Notes: generated by a model from the letters alone, not told the origin. 33,918 nt of DNA from a virus (IMGVR_UViG_3300044522_000724:1-33918); one strand, 5' to 3'. Numbered from the stretch's first letter, positions 1-7,881 are shown. Made by a program: numbers and translations.

Positions 1-142
1 CAAGCGTTCATGCGAAGAGCTATATGGTATGAGTTTTGAAGAAGCATACGCCGAAACAAATCGTCTCGAAAAACTAATCGAAGAAAAAGACTTGTGGGCT
101 ATGAACGCTATCGTTAAATATCATCAACATTTGTGGGCATGA
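1..142 (+). CDS. Hypothetical protein, C-terminal part
   Basis: An open frame runs in from the left edge (frame of base 2) and ends at TGA 140-142. The visible 46 residues are charged and helical (SFEEAYAETNRLEKLIEEK), like the coiled-coil proteins further downstream. Its stop overlaps the next start as ATGA. I do not recognise a family, and the start lies outside the window. Confidence 0.7.
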   Translation, partial: KRSCEELYGMSFEEAYAETNRLEKLIEEKDLWAMNAIVKYHQHLWA

Positions 143-351
143 ACGTAAAACAATTAATTGAAAAACTAAGCACTTACGATCCAGAAACGATGGTTATTGT
201 TTCTGGTTATGAGGGTGGAGTCAATGAAGCGAAATATGCAGCTGACGTTAAGATTAAACTTGATGTGTATACCGAATGGTATTATGGTAAGCATGAAGTG
301 ACTGACCGTGATGACGATCCGTTTGATTGTGAAGCAATTTATATTCATTAA
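139..351 (+). CDS. Small phage protein, 70 aa
   Basis: It begins MNVKQLIEKLSTYDPETMVIVSGYEGG, a pattern I recognise from small uncharacterised phage proteins (short helix, DP turn, V-V-SG-YEGG strand). The ATG at 139 overlaps the upstream TGA, so it is preferred over the GTG at 133 and suggests translational coupling. The C-terminal half is acidic (DRDDDPFDCEA). Function unknown. Confidence 0.75.
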   Translation: MNVKQLIEKLSTYDPETMVIVSGYEGGVNEAKYAADVKIKLDVYTEWYYGKHEVTDRDDDPFDCEAIYIH

Positions 352-354
352 ATT

Positions 355-810
355 ATGACAAACCGAGAAACTATTAAATTCCGAGTCTGGAATAAAAAAA
401 ATAAACGATGGTTAACTGCTGATGACAGCGGCACGCATTGTTGTAGCAACTGGGCGCTTGACATTTTTACTGGAAAAATCATAGACTATGTAAACTGCAA
501 CGGTGAGTACACTCCAACCGAAGAACCAAATCATTACTTTGATGGACTTACACACATCAATGAATCTCCTCTCGTCATTCAACAATACACTGGATTAAAA
601 GATAAGAACGCAGTTGACATTTACGAAGGAGATATTGTAAAAGCGACATCTGACCAATACGTAAATGAAAACTTTGTTGGTAAAGTGATTTTTGATGAAG
701 GGTGTTTTTTAACTTGGATTAATAAAAATGATATTCGAGGAATTTGGGGCGAGGATGATATTGAGGTAATCGGTAACATCTTTGAAACCCCCAAACTATT
801 AAAAGCATGA
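355..810 (+). CDS. YopX-family protein
   Basis: The 151 residues match the YopX architecture: an N-terminal KFRVWNKKNKRWL motif, a central IQQYTGLKDKNAVDIYEGDIV block, a GKVIFDEGCFLTW strand and a terminal IEVIGNIFETP. YopX proteins are common in phages and prophages, with no established biochemical role; the fold is a small beta-rich domain. It starts three bases after the previous stop and its own stop overlaps the next ATG, so it sits in one operon with its neighbours. Confidence 0.85.
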   Translation: MTNRETIKFRVWNKKNKRWLTADDSGTHCCSNWALDIFTGKIIDYVNCNGEYTPTEEPNHYFDGLTHINESPLVIQQYTGLKDKNAVDIYEGDIVKATSDQYVNENFVGKVIFDEGCFLTWINKNDIRGIWGEDDIEVIGNIFETPKLLKA

Positions 811-1082
811 GCATATTTGAAAAAGATAAAGAAAGAATGGGACTCCCGAAAGATGGGCAAAAAGTTACGTTTACTCAACCTTGCACACACGCATGGCATA
901 CCAATGTAATAACCGATCAAAAGTATCTTGCCATTGGACAGGAATATACCGTGCGTAAAACTCAACTTAATTCCTCTTCGACATATGTTTGGCTAGAAGA
1001 GATTGAGGCTTATGACGCTGAACGTGACATGCCATTTTTCAATATGTGGAGTTTTGATTGGGAAGGCAAAAAGGAACTCTAA
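807..1082 (+). CDS. Phage hypothetical protein, 91 aa
   Basis: Start 807 overlaps the YopX-like stop as ATGA. The protein is soluble and beta-rich, with a run ITDQKYLAIGQEYTVRKTQ followed by SSSTYVWLEEIEAYDAERDMPFFNMWSFDW. This resembles uncharacterised small phage proteins, perhaps SH3-like. No catalytic motif is visible. Confidence 0.7.
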   Translation: MSIFEKDKERMGLPKDGQKVTFTQPCTHAWHTNVITDQKYLAIGQEYTVRKTQLNSSSTYVWLEEIEAYDAERDMPFFNMWSFDWEGKKEL

Positions 1083-1088
1083 TATAAT
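1083..1088 (+). promoter_or_regulatory. -10-like element TATAAT before the 1094 gene
   Basis: The context is AAGGAACTC-TAA-TATAAT. The last T is 6 nt before ATG 1094. The same AAGGAAC-NNTRA-TATAAT block precedes the starts at 4187 and 5281. It resembles the AAAAACTA-N3-TATAAT promoter of the right half, with AAC at the same distance from the -10. Inferred promoter. Confidence 0.45.
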
Positions 1089-1093
1089 AAGTT

Positions 1094-1285
1094 ATGGACC
1101 TAAACACATCAACTATTATTGAGTTTAGAGATGAAAATGGCAAACTCAGTGAAGGGCATTTTGATGAAACATTGTATTATATTCAAAGGACTATATTAAG
1201 TTGGGTTGGGGGTGGATGTACAGAATTTACTGTAATTAAAAATGATCGCAATTATGATTTTCATTGGTTAAGCAATTACCAATAA
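1094..1285 (+). CDS. Hypothetical protein, 63 aa
   Basis: Unrecognised small soluble protein (MDLNTSTIIEFRDENGKLSEGHFDETL...), with a GGG turn and a C-terminal NYDFHWLSNYQ. There is no SD; the start follows the -10-like TATAAT by 6 nt. Confidence 0.6.
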   Translation: MDLNTSTIIEFRDENGKLSEGHFDETLYYIQRTILSWVGGGCTEFTVIKNDRNYDFHWLSNYQ

Positions 1286-1295
1286 TTAAATAATG

Positions 1296-1309
1296 AACTA
1301 TAATATAAT
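1296..1309 (+). promoter_or_regulatory. Putative promoter GAACTA-N3-TATAAT
   Basis: GAACTA, three bases (taa), then TATAAT at 1304-1309, ending 6 nt before ATG 1315. It fits the phage promoter pattern with a shortened A-tract. Confidence 0.45.
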
Positions 1310-1314
1310 AAGAC

Positions 1315-1515
1315 ATGAAAAAGCACACAAAACTTCCAACTGGAAAACTAACCCAGATTCATAACTATACACAGGAAGAACAACTTGTATTGCTTACTCA
1401 TATTTGTCATCAGATCTTTATTGCCAGAAATATTAGTATGAACCAAGAAGTAATCCTTGCTAATCTAAAGAAAATTGATACACTCTTTCAAACAGGACCA
1501 GAAGACGGTAATTAA
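1315..1515 (+). CDS. Hypothetical protein, 66 aa
   Basis: Small, mostly helical protein (EEQLVLLTHICHQIFIARNISMNQEVILANLKKIDTLF). No recognised family. Near-leaderless start behind a TATAAT element. Confidence 0.6.
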   Translation: MKKHTKLPTGKLTQIHNYTQEEQLVLLTHICHQIFIARNISMNQEVILANLKKIDTLFQTGPEDGN

Positions 1516-1518
1516 AAT

Positions 1519-2109
1519 ATGAGATCAAGCACAGAAACAATTATTGGAGCGATGAAGATTCTTTCACATGATATTTATTGCGAAGATGGTGTTGCTACAG
1601 CAGCAATCGCAGAAGCGGCAGATCGTCTTGAAGAGATCGCCGCTGAGAATAAAAAACTAAAAACTGAATTACAAGAAGCAAAAGATTATGCCGATAAGCT
1701 TGTAGAGCATAAGGATATGGTTTGTCTGCCAGCCGACCTAGCCAACCTTCGTGAAGCAAATGCTCGTTTCGCAATGGAAAATCATGAGCTTCAAGAAAAA
1801 GTCGATAAACTTGAACGTGAACGTGATGCATGGAAAGCCGCTCACGACAATCAAGTAAAACTAAAGCAAATCATTAGTGACCGCCCTGACTTGAAAGAGC
1901 GAGCTAAACGTGTAGCTGTGTTGATTGAAGAGCGTGATAGCTGGAGAGAAGCAGCATATGCGCTAGGCGAAGCTCTTCCTCCATCATGGGAAGAGTTGCA
2001 ACCACCAGTAGAACAGTTACGAAAATTCAAAGAGATGGTTGCGCTTCAAAACGAAAAGACCAAAAAGCTTCTTGACATTGCAGACAAACATAGTAAAATG
2101 TATCCATGA
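1519..2109 (+). CDS. Coiled-coil protein, 196 aa
   Basis: Residues 30-120 are a continuous heptad-rich helix (DRLEEIAAENKKLKTELQEAKDYADKL...ENHELQEKVDKLERERDAW). This predicts a parallel coiled coil with no catalytic motif. The last nine residues ADKHSKMYP recur exactly at the end of the protein at 2169-2831, and the DNA around both stops is nearly identical. The pair may descend from a duplication or share a C-terminal signal. Function unknown. Confidence 0.75.
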   Translation: MRSSTETIIGAMKILSHDIYCEDGVATAAIAEAADRLEEIAAENKKLKTELQEAKDYADKLVEHKDMVCLPADLANLREANARFAMENHELQEKVDKLERERDAWKAAHDNQVKLKQIISDRPDLKERAKRVAVLIEERDSWREAAYALGEALPPSWEELQPPVEQLRKFKEMVALQNEKTKKLLDIADKHSKMYP

Positions 2110-2165
2110 AACTTGGCGAAAATAAAAAAGCGGGACGAATTAAACGAACACGTAAGATACAATAA
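2106..2165 (+). CDS. Possible 19-aa basic peptide
   Basis: The ATG overlaps the previous stop (ATGA). It encodes a highly basic peptide MKLGENKKAGRIKRTRKIQ ending at TAA 2163-2165. The gene after the paralogous stop at 2831 also begins ATGAA-CTT, so this may be a truncated copy of that arrangement. Weakly supported. Confidence 0.3.
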   Translation: MKLGENKKAGRIKRTRKIQ

Positions 2166-2168
2166 CGT

Positions 2169-2831
2169 ATGACAAACGAAGAATACCTAAAAGAAATTAA
2201 CCGACTCGAATCTCGCTGTAGCAACCTTCAAGCAGTAGTTAATGGCGATGCCTATAATATCAAACGCCTATCAGAAGTAAACGAGCGGCTAGTTGACGCA
2301 TGTTCTATTTCGGAAATGGAATTGGAAACTCTACAAGGTGAGATTGAAATGACTTATAGGTATTATGCTGGCTTTGGAGCAAAGAAAGATCTTACAACAA
2401 CTGAAATGTTGAATCATATCTTGCGAACTGTACCAAACTATAAGCCAACAAAAGAAGAGCACGATTTGGAAGATATGAAGCGTCACTGTGATCATTACAT
2501 CAAAGCACTGGAAGAGATTACTAAAAAGAATCGTAAAGCAGAAACTTGCCGAATGATCGCTCTGAAAGCTCTAGGTGAATTGGATGATAGTGAGTATCAA
2601 CCAGAGTTATTGATCGAAGAAAATCTTAAATTGAGAATGCAAGTAGAAGATCTGGAAAGTAAGATTATTAAATATTCTATTGATAAGGTTTTTATTCCAT
2701 TAAAAGATTGCGATGGGAATCCTATAACACACTGCCAAGATTGTGGTGAGTATTGGGGTTATCATCATGAGGAATATTGCAAAGGAAAACTTCTTTACAC
2801 CGCAGATAAACACAGTAAAATGTATCCATGA
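2169..2831 (+). CDS. Coiled-coil protein with Cys/His cluster, 220 aa
   Basis: The N-terminal half is helical and charged. Near the C-terminus sits HCQDCGEYWGYHHEEYC (about residues 188-204), a C-x2-C...HH...C cluster that could bind zinc. It ends TADKHSKMYP, shared with the 1519-2109 protein. Function unknown; structural or DNA-associated roles are only guesses. Confidence 0.75.
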   Translation: MTNEEYLKEINRLESRCSNLQAVVNGDAYNIKRLSEVNERLVDACSISEMELETLQGEIEMTYRYYAGFGAKKDLTTTEMLNHILRTVPNYKPTKEEHDLEDMKRHCDHYIKALEEITKKNRKAETCRMIALKALGELDDSEYQPELLIEENLKLRMQVEDLESKIIKYSIDKVFIPLKDCDGNPITHCQDCGEYWGYHHEEYCKGKLLYTADKHSKMYP

Positions 2832-3028
2832 AGCTTACTGAATTCATCGCACAACTTCAAGCTGTTGCTAGTCAAATGGGATCACACCCCAAACTAGATG
2901 ACGCATTGAGTTTCTATATTGAGAGAGATGGTGAAATTATTGATCTTGAGATTGTAGAGATTGACTCCAAAAGAACAATGGGCTGTAATTGCTGGTATGG
3001 TGCAAGCATTGAACTGAAAGAAAAATAA
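2828..3028 (+). CDS. Small phage protein, 66 aa
   Basis: MKLTEFIAQLQAVASQMGSHPKLDDALSFYIERDG... has the same layout as the 139-351 protein: a short helix followed by an acidic beta segment. The possible relationship is weak. Start overlaps the upstream stop (ATGA). Function unknown. Confidence 0.7.
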   Translation: MKLTEFIAQLQAVASQMGSHPKLDDALSFYIERDGEIIDLEIVEIDSKRTMGCNCWYGASIELKEK

Positions 3029-3029
3029 C

Positions 3030-3170
3030 ATGAAATGGGAAGACTTTAAATATGAATTAAAGCAAGAATGGTTTTTTCACAAAAGAAATCCAGAAATGCT
3101 TATTTTGTTGTTGATTATAATTGGACTGTCAATATACTACATTCTTAAAGAAACGCTATGGAAAAATTAA
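3030..3170 (+). CDS. Small single-pass membrane protein, 46 aa
   Basis: An aromatic, charged N-terminus (MKWEDFKYELKQEWFFHKRNP) is followed by one hydrophobic helix (EMLILLLIIIGLSIYYIL) and a short KETLWKN tail. It starts 2 bases after the previous stop and overlaps the next gene by 13 bp. A host-membrane role is plausible but unproven. Confidence 0.65.
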   Translation: MKWEDFKYELKQEWFFHKRNPEMLILLLIIIGLSIYYILKETLWKN

Positions 3171-3460
3171 TTCACACAAGAGATGCTACTGATCTTGATC
3201 TAGACGAGATGAGTATTGATAAAGCGATTGAATATCTTCAATCGTTACAAGAAAAATATTCAAAGGATTGGACCGATCTACAAATCTATGAAGACTATTG
3301 TTATGAAGGTGGGTATAATCTTAAGCTTCGTGGTAAACGCTACGAAACTGACCAAGAATACGAAAATCGATTAAAGTATGATAAAGAACGTGCCGAGAAA
3401 CAAATTGCCAGAGATCATTCTGAATACCAGAGATTAAAAGCTTTGTTTGAAAAGCAATAA
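3158..3460 (+). CDS. Hypothetical protein, 100 aa
   Basis: Highly charged, largely helical. A central YEDYCYEGGYNLKLRGKRYETDQEYENRL segment has the look of uncharacterised phage proteins with a two-strand centre and a C-terminal helix. No catalytic motif. Overlaps the upstream membrane-peptide gene. Confidence 0.65.
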   Translation: MEKLIHTRDATDLDLDEMSIDKAIEYLQSLQEKYSKDWTDLQIYEDYCYEGGYNLKLRGKRYETDQEYENRLKYDKERAEKQIARDHSEYQRLKALFEKQ

Positions 3461-3464
3461 TAAT

Positions 3465-4172
3465 ATGAAAACTAAAACCGTAAAAGAACTAAAAGAAAAA
3501 ATCGAAGCAGAAGTCAAAGAAGATTATGACTTTGAGCAACATCTGTTTAAAAAGTATCCTAACCTTTTCTATACAGGGGAAGATGGAGAACTGCTGCCGC
3601 AGTTTCAAAGATGCTGGAATGATTGCCCTAAAGGATGGGAGACTATTGTAGATCATCTATTCGGCAGTATTGATAACTATATTAAAAATACTCAACGGAG
3701 TAAGATTAATCCCAAGAAAAAGATCAAAGCTTGGATCAATGAAAAAATGTGGAAGCCTATTAACTGGAAAGTCAACGCAATTTTTAATCCATACAAAGGC
3801 ACATTTGTGATTCGTAAGTTTGCTTCTCCGACACCAGAGCAAAGAGCAAAGATTGATGCAAAATTCTCAATGAAGGTTCGAAGACTTACATCGAAAATCG
3901 CTTGTTGGTTCATGCGCGACTTATACATTCATACCAAACCCGAGCAAGCAAAGATTGCCCAGTACAAAGAAAAGTTTGCAACTTTACGAATATACGTCGA
4001 TGGTGGAGACGATTATGTCGAAGGTATGATTCGTTTTGCTGAGTATCTTACCTCAAAGACATGTCAGCATACTGGTGAAGCAGGAGATCTTTACAAAAAG
4101 GGTGGGTGGTATGCGACACTATCACCTAAAAAGGCAAAACAATTGGGATTTTCTGCAACTAAGGAACAGTAA
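3465..4172 (+). CDS. Conserved phage hypothetical, 235 aa
   Basis: The ATG at 3465 (context aataatATGaaa) is chosen over the in-frame ATG at 3447, which lies inside the previous gene. The C-terminus carries CQHTGEAGDLYKKGGWYATLSPKKAKQLGF, a C-x2-TG...L..-GGW-TLS signature seen in unannotated phage and bacterial proteins. The middle is basic and may contact nucleic acid. Function unknown. Confidence 0.75.
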   Translation: MKTKTVKELKEKIEAEVKEDYDFEQHLFKKYPNLFYTGEDGELLPQFQRCWNDCPKGWETIVDHLFGSIDNYIKNTQRSKINPKKKIKAWINEKMWKPINWKVNAIFNPYKGTFVIRKFASPTPEQRAKIDAKFSMKVRRLTSKIACWFMRDLYIHTKPEQAKIAQYKEKFATLRIYVDGGDDYVEGMIRFAEYLTSKTCQHTGEAGDLYKKGGWYATLSPKKAKQLGFSATKEQ

Positions 4173-4178
4173 TATAAT
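4173..4178 (+). promoter_or_regulatory. -10-like TATAAT in AAGGAACAGTAATATAAT
   Basis: Second occurrence of the AAGGAAC-NNTRA-TATAAT block, overlapping the end of the upstream gene. ATG 4187 lies 9 nt after the hexamer. Confidence 0.4.
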
Positions 4179-4186
4179 AATATGTA

Positions 4187-4378
4187 ATGAGCTATTATGT
4201 AGAAAATGATAATGTGTTTTTTCCAAAACATGGCTTTGTTTTTCATTACAGCTTTGCAGAAGCATATAGGAATTATTCCACAATAGAAGCCCGAAGAAAG
4301 CTAAAAAAGCATTATACAAAATCACAACAAAACGACATCATTCACTATTTAAAAGAGCAAAAATACATTATAAGATGA
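4187..4378 (+). CDS. Hypothetical protein, 63 aa
   Basis: Small basic protein (SYYVENDNVFFPKHGFVFHYSFAEAYRNY...KLKKHYTKSQQNDIIHYLKEQKYIIR). Its TGA overlaps the ATG of the metallophosphoesterase. No recognised family. Confidence 0.55.
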   Translation: MSYYVENDNVFFPKHGFVFHYSFAEAYRNYSTIEARRKLKKHYTKSQQNDIIHYLKEQKYIIR

Positions 4379-5061
4379 GCAACCCAATTTACATTATCGG
4401 AGACATCCACGGCGCATTTAATCGCCTAATGAAAAAAGTTACTGACCTCGATTTACGTGACTGCACATTGATTTGTGTTGGTGACTTAGGTATGGGGTTT
4501 CACTATTCCCCAGAGGGTGAACGTGAAGGATGCGTTCGTGTGAATGAATTTTTTGAAGAGAGACATATTGTTTTTATGTCGATTCGGGGTAATCACGATG
4601 ATCCACTGTATTTCAATGGTTCTGAACGAATCGACCTGAGCCACTTTAAACTACTTCCCGATTATCATACTGAAACGATCAACGGAGAAAAGTTTTTGTT
4701 TGTTGGTGGCGCAGTAAGTATTGATCGAAAATGGCGTAAGGAAGGATTAAGCTATTGGAGTGATGAAGGTTTTGTTTTAAAACCAGAACTTGTCGAAAAG
4801 TGCGATGTTCTCATTACCCATTCTGCACCAAGTTGGATTGGACCCTTTGACAAAGAAGGTATTAGTGGTTGGTGCGAAAAAGATCCAACGCTTTGGGACT
4901 TATGCTATAAAGAGCGTATTGAACATAGCGAATTAATTAAACTTTGTCAGCCGTCAAAAGCATATCATGGACATTTTCATGAGAGTCATTGGGTTGACTT
5001 TGCTGAATGCTATTCTACAATTTTGGCGATTGAGGAAATAAAAGAGCACAGAAAAGCTTAA
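4375..5061 (+). CDS. Calcineurin-like metallophosphoesterase, 228 aa
   Basis: Metal-site motifs appear in the canonical order: GDIHG (residues 9-13), GDLGMG (about 36), GNHDD (about 71), an LITHSAP histidine and a C-terminal HGHFH. These define a binuclear-metal phosphoesterase, normally hydrolysing phosphomono- or diesters. Length fits the small single-domain phage members; the substrate cannot be told. A second, distinct member fused to an HTH is at 13794. Confidence 0.88.
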   Translation: MSNPIYIIGDIHGAFNRLMKKVTDLDLRDCTLICVGDLGMGFHYSPEGEREGCVRVNEFFEERHIVFMSIRGNHDDPLYFNGSERIDLSHFKLLPDYHTETINGEKFLFVGGAVSIDRKWRKEGLSYWSDEGFVLKPELVEKCDVLITHSAPSWIGPFDKEGISGWCEKDPTLWDLCYKERIEHSELIKLCQPSKAYHGHFHESHWVDFAECYSTILAIEEIKEHRKA

Positions 5062-5083
5062 AGTAACACTAATAAAAAAGAGA

Positions 5084-5269
5084 ATGAAATTTAAACAAGG
5101 AGATAATATTGTTCATGACCTGTATGGTTCAGGTATAGTTGTTTCTGATAGTACTATGATTTACGACAGGTTAACAAGCACCAATAAACTAGCATATATT
5201 ATTGAAACGCCTAATAAGTTTGCAGCGTTTGAAGAAGATTTAAAACTCAAAAACGTAAAGGAACACTGA
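5084..5269 (+). CDS. Small SH3-like protein, 61 aa
   Basis: The N-terminus KFKQGDNIVHDLYGSGIVV resembles the GD-V-H-YG-G-V strand pair of CarD/Tudor-like SH3 folds. The rest is short and unremarkable. A transcription-linked role would be speculation. Confidence 0.55.
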   Translation: MKFKQGDNIVHDLYGSGIVVSDSTMIYDRLTSTNKLAYIIETPNKFAAFEEDLKLKNVKEH

Positions 5270-5275
5270 TATAAT
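5270..5275 (+). promoter_or_regulatory. -10-like TATAAT in AAGGAACACTGATATAAT
   Basis: Third copy of the AAGGAAC block, ending 6 nt before ATG 5281. Predicts a near-leaderless transcript. Confidence 0.45.
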
Positions 5276-5280
5276 TAGGT

Positions 5281-5673
5281 ATGAACGCAGAAACAAGAAT
5301 CTACGATAAGATGAATCAAATTCGCTATAAAAAGGTCGGTCGAAAATATGTACAGGATAATGATCCTTGGGCCTACGAAGGATTGCGCGAAGGTTGGTGG
5401 CTTGTCAAGGTTGCTCCAGGAAGCACTTCGATTAGACAGCAAGTCTATCCATACAAAGCAGAAATTACTGCCGCTGCAAGAGACAAAGAAGACGAATTGA
5501 TTAAAATTATTCGTGAAGCAAGCGAAGCTCGACCATCAAAACGACCTATCACTCCCGAAGCTCTCGCTGACTGGCAGGCATTTATCGCTAAACATGGAGA
5601 GGAATTTAACACCCTTGAGTATCCATCTATTCAGGAGAACGCAGAGAAAATCATCGAGGCGCTATTAAAATGA
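5281..5673 (+). CDS. Conserved phage hypothetical, 130 aa
   Basis: The N-terminal half has a beta-rich YEGLREGWWLVKVAPGSTSIRQQVYP motif, the C-terminal half is helical (RDKEDELIKIIREASEARPSKRPITPEALADWQAF). This GWWLV-V-PGSTSIR pattern is familiar from uncharacterised phage proteins. Its stop overlaps the ATG at 5670. Confidence 0.75.
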   Translation: MNAETRIYDKMNQIRYKKVGRKYVQDNDPWAYEGLREGWWLVKVAPGSTSIRQQVYPYKAEITAAARDKEDELIKIIREASEARPSKRPITPEALADWQAFIAKHGEEFNTLEYPSIQENAEKIIEALLK

Positions 5674-5762
5674 TTGAATATATTCCTATCATCTGTATAG
5701 CCGTCGTAATGATCGTCGGCATATTGTGTGTTACATTTTTAGTCTACAAAGGTAAACTATGA
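5670..5762 (+). CDS. 30-aa membrane peptide
   Basis: MIEYIPIICIAVVMIVGILC is a single hydrophobic helix ending VYKGKL. The ATGA overlap with the upstream stop and the 4-bp overlap with the next gene support translation. Confidence 0.55.
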   Translation: MIEYIPIICIAVVMIVGILCVTFLVYKGKL

Positions 5763-5959
5763 AAGTAAATATGAAAGTAAATATGAAATACCGAATACAA
5801 GAAACAGTCAATGGTAATGGCGTCAGCACATTTAAGGTCCAAGAAAAAATTCTCTGGGTGTGGACGGAAAGCATGCAATGGCGCAGCAAAGACGAAGCGG
5901 AAAACTATATAAGATTCCTACAAACAAAGGAAGTAAAATATCATACTGTAGAACAATAA
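5759..5959 (+). CDS. Hypothetical protein, 66 aa, with triplicated start
   Basis: The gene opens with a 12-bp tandem repeat that yields three in-frame ATGs (5759, 5771, 5783; MKVNMKVNMKYRI). The core is a beta hairpin plus KDEAENYIRFLQ helix. No family recognised. The repeat multiplies the initiation region without changing frame. Confidence 0.6.
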   Translation: MKVNMKVNMKYRIQETVNGNGVSTFKVQEKILWVWTESMQWRSKDEAENYIRFLQTKEVKYHTVEQ

Positions 5960-5963
5960 CAAT

Positions 5964-6350
5964 ATGAAAAAATTATTCTTATTGTGTCTAACTGTTGCAT
6001 GTGTATCATGCAGTACAATGCCAACTAACCCTCAAAAATGGATGGAATGGGAAGGAGCCAATAATTGCGTTCCTACAGCCATTGCTTTTCGTGAAGGACT
6101 TAAAGATTCCAAATGTAAATGGAGTAAGGTTGTGGTTTATGGTTATATAGATCATGTTACTAACGAACCAAAGGGGCATGCGATTGTTGCTTTTATGTAT
6201 CCTATCGGGCAGAATCAACTTTGGACGTATGATAGCGTGGGTAGTTATCGTGTACGCGCATATATTAATGACCCCAAAGCCATTGCTCAATTGGGTGAAG
6301 CCCAGCGCGGACGTTATAACATTATATCTTATGCAGAATTTCTTGAATAA
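5964..6350 (+). CDS. Lipoprotein with possible papain-like triad, 128 aa
   Basis: MKKLFLLCLTVACVSCSTM is a lipoprotein signal peptide with candidate lipid-acceptor Cys13 or Cys16. The mature part has NNCVPTA (Cys35), GHAIVAF (His72) and WTYDSVG (Asp90), the order and spacing of a Cys-His-Asp cysteine-peptidase or transglutaminase-like fold. It would act at the cell envelope, for example in superinfection exclusion or wall remodelling, which is inference. Confidence 0.7.
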   Translation: MKKLFLLCLTVACVSCSTMPTNPQKWMEWEGANNCVPTAIAFREGLKDSKCKWSKVVVYGYIDHVTNEPKGHAIVAFMYPIGQNQLWTYDSVGSYRVRAYINDPKAIAQLGEAQRGRYNIISYAEFLE

Positions 6351-6351
6351 T

Positions 6352-6753
6352 ATGAAAGGTAAATTTTTTAAATGTGAGTGCGGTAGTGAAGGTCTATGGG
6401 TCGAGCATGATCATGGATTCGGCACAGAAATTTCATTGTTTAAAACCGATCCACAAAATCGCTCATTCAAAAATCGGCTGATTCTTGCGTGGGAATGTTT
6501 AAAAGGAAAACCATATACCGATATGGTATTACTAGATGATCAATCACTGGCTGATCTAGTAGACCAGCTAGTTGGCATTCAAAACAGTGACTATATAAAA
6601 GAAAACTATAAAGAAACAGTTTCTGCGGCGGCAGATAAACTGTGTGGCCTTAGTTGTGGAACTGCCGTCGATAGTATCATTGAATATGTCAAGCGACCAG
6701 ATTGTTCAAAAGAGCAATTAAATCGTTTGATTTCAGACCTTAATAAATTATAA
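6352..6753 (+). CDS. Small CxC protein, 133 aa
   Basis: Start at 6352 (aataatATGaaa); an upstream in-frame extension would lie inside the lipoprotein gene in another frame and is rejected. The N-terminus FKCECGSEGLWVEHDHGFGTEISLF is a zinc-ribbon-like half motif seen in phage proteins. The C-terminus is helical with CGLSCGTA. Function unknown. Confidence 0.7.
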   Translation: MKGKFFKCECGSEGLWVEHDHGFGTEISLFKTDPQNRSFKNRLILAWECLKGKPYTDMVLLDDQSLADLVDQLVGIQNSDYIKENYKETVSAAADKLCGLSCGTAVDSIIEYVKRPDCSKEQLNRLISDLNKL

Positions 6754-6754
6754 T

Positions 6755-6973
6755 ATGGAATTAATTAAAGATAAAAAAACTACAATCACCGTAAATGGTC
6801 ATAAGCATAATAGTTCATTGCAATTAACAATGAACTGGGACGCTGATATTGACGACTGGATCAATGCATTTAAGACTATTTTAATTCATCAAACATTTTG
6901 CGAAGATAGTGTTAAAGAATTATTTGAAGACCCATGGCTTGAATACGAGAATGCCATGAAACATAAAGAGTAA
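6755..6973 (+). CDS. Conserved small phage protein, 72 aa
   Basis: TITVNGHKHNSSLQLTMNWDADIDDWINAFKTILIHQTF is a pattern I recognise from several tailed phages: two strands, a WDAD acidic turn and a helix. No known function. It closes the first dense gene block; about 70 bp of AT-rich DNA follow. Confidence 0.7.
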   Translation: MELIKDKKTTITVNGHKHNSSLQLTMNWDADIDDWINAFKTILIHQTFCEDSVKELFEDPWLEYENAMKHKE

Positions 6974-7044
6974 AATTTAAAAATAAATCAAAATTAGTAG
7001 ATTTCTAAGATAGAAAGAATATTTATCATAACAAATAATAAATT

Positions 7045-7830
7045 ATGAAAATAATAACATCCTTAACTACAACTCCTTTTCGCATTAACCTCTTTTTACC
7101 AACTATACAGAGTATTCTAAACCAGACAATACCTATTGATAGTATTGAAATAAATATACCTTATATCTTTAAAAGAGACGACACTACGTATGAAATACCG
7201 GAATGGTTATCAGATTTAGAGCAAAGTAGTAAAGATACAAAATGTCAAATTAAAATTTTTAGAACAGAAGATTATGGAGCCGTCACAAAAGTGGCTCCTA
7301 CTTTAATTCGACATAAAGATAGCAAACATACATATGTATGGTCTTTAGATGATGACTTTATATACCCAGAAAATATGCTAGCTGTTTTATATAGGGAATA
7401 TAGTACTACCAATAATTACGTTTTGTCTCATAGTGGTGGTAAATGGCTTTATAGTGATATCTTTAAAGAATGTTATTCCTCTGATCGAACAGAAGGTTTT
7501 GTTGATTTTTCAGAAGGGTTTGCTTCTGTTCTATACCCAACTTGTATAGTTAAAGATGATTTTGAAAATTATATTGGCAAAACAGCTGAGAATCTAGATT
7601 GTAGAAACAGTGATGATGTAATAATATCAAACTATATTAAATTACACAATAATAAAATATATAACTGCTCCTATCCATATAGTGATAGCATGCGTTTGAT
7701 TAACAATGGATATCTACCTTACGGTTCTACACCAGATGCTCTTCATCAACAAGGAGGTGGTAATAGTGATCGTTATAAACGCGTTTTAAACTGGTTAAAA
7801 ACGCAGAACTTAAATGCATGGGCAAAGTGA
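7045..7830 (+). CDS. GT-A-fold glycosyltransferase, 261 aa
   Basis: The N-terminal MKIITSLTTTPFRINLFLPTI starts a nucleotide-sugar binding fold, and WSLDDDF (Asp102-104) is the DxD-type metal motif. The length suits a single catalytic domain. No membrane segment. It is followed at once by a sulfotransferase, so the two probably build a modified glycan on virion or host surface. The cassette is more AT-rich than the genes to its left and has its own spacers, suggesting later acquisition. Confidence 0.8.
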   Translation: MKIITSLTTTPFRINLFLPTIQSILNQTIPIDSIEINIPYIFKRDDTTYEIPEWLSDLEQSSKDTKCQIKIFRTEDYGAVTKVAPTLIRHKDSKHTYVWSLDDDFIYPENMLAVLYREYSTTNNYVLSHSGGKWLYSDIFKECYSSDRTEGFVDFSEGFASVLYPTCIVKDDFENYIGKTAENLDCRNSDDVIISNYIKLHNNKIYNCSYPYSDSMRLINNGYLPYGSTPDALHQQGGGNSDRYKRVLNWLKTQNLNAWAK

Positions 7831-7881
7831 CCTTTCATTCACTGCCTAATTAGTTGAAAATAATAAATACGTTTTAAAATT

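Noticed and set aside
6154-6351. N-terminal extension of the CxC protein
   Set aside because: It overlaps the lipoprotein gene in another frame and the CxC protein begins naturally at 6352.
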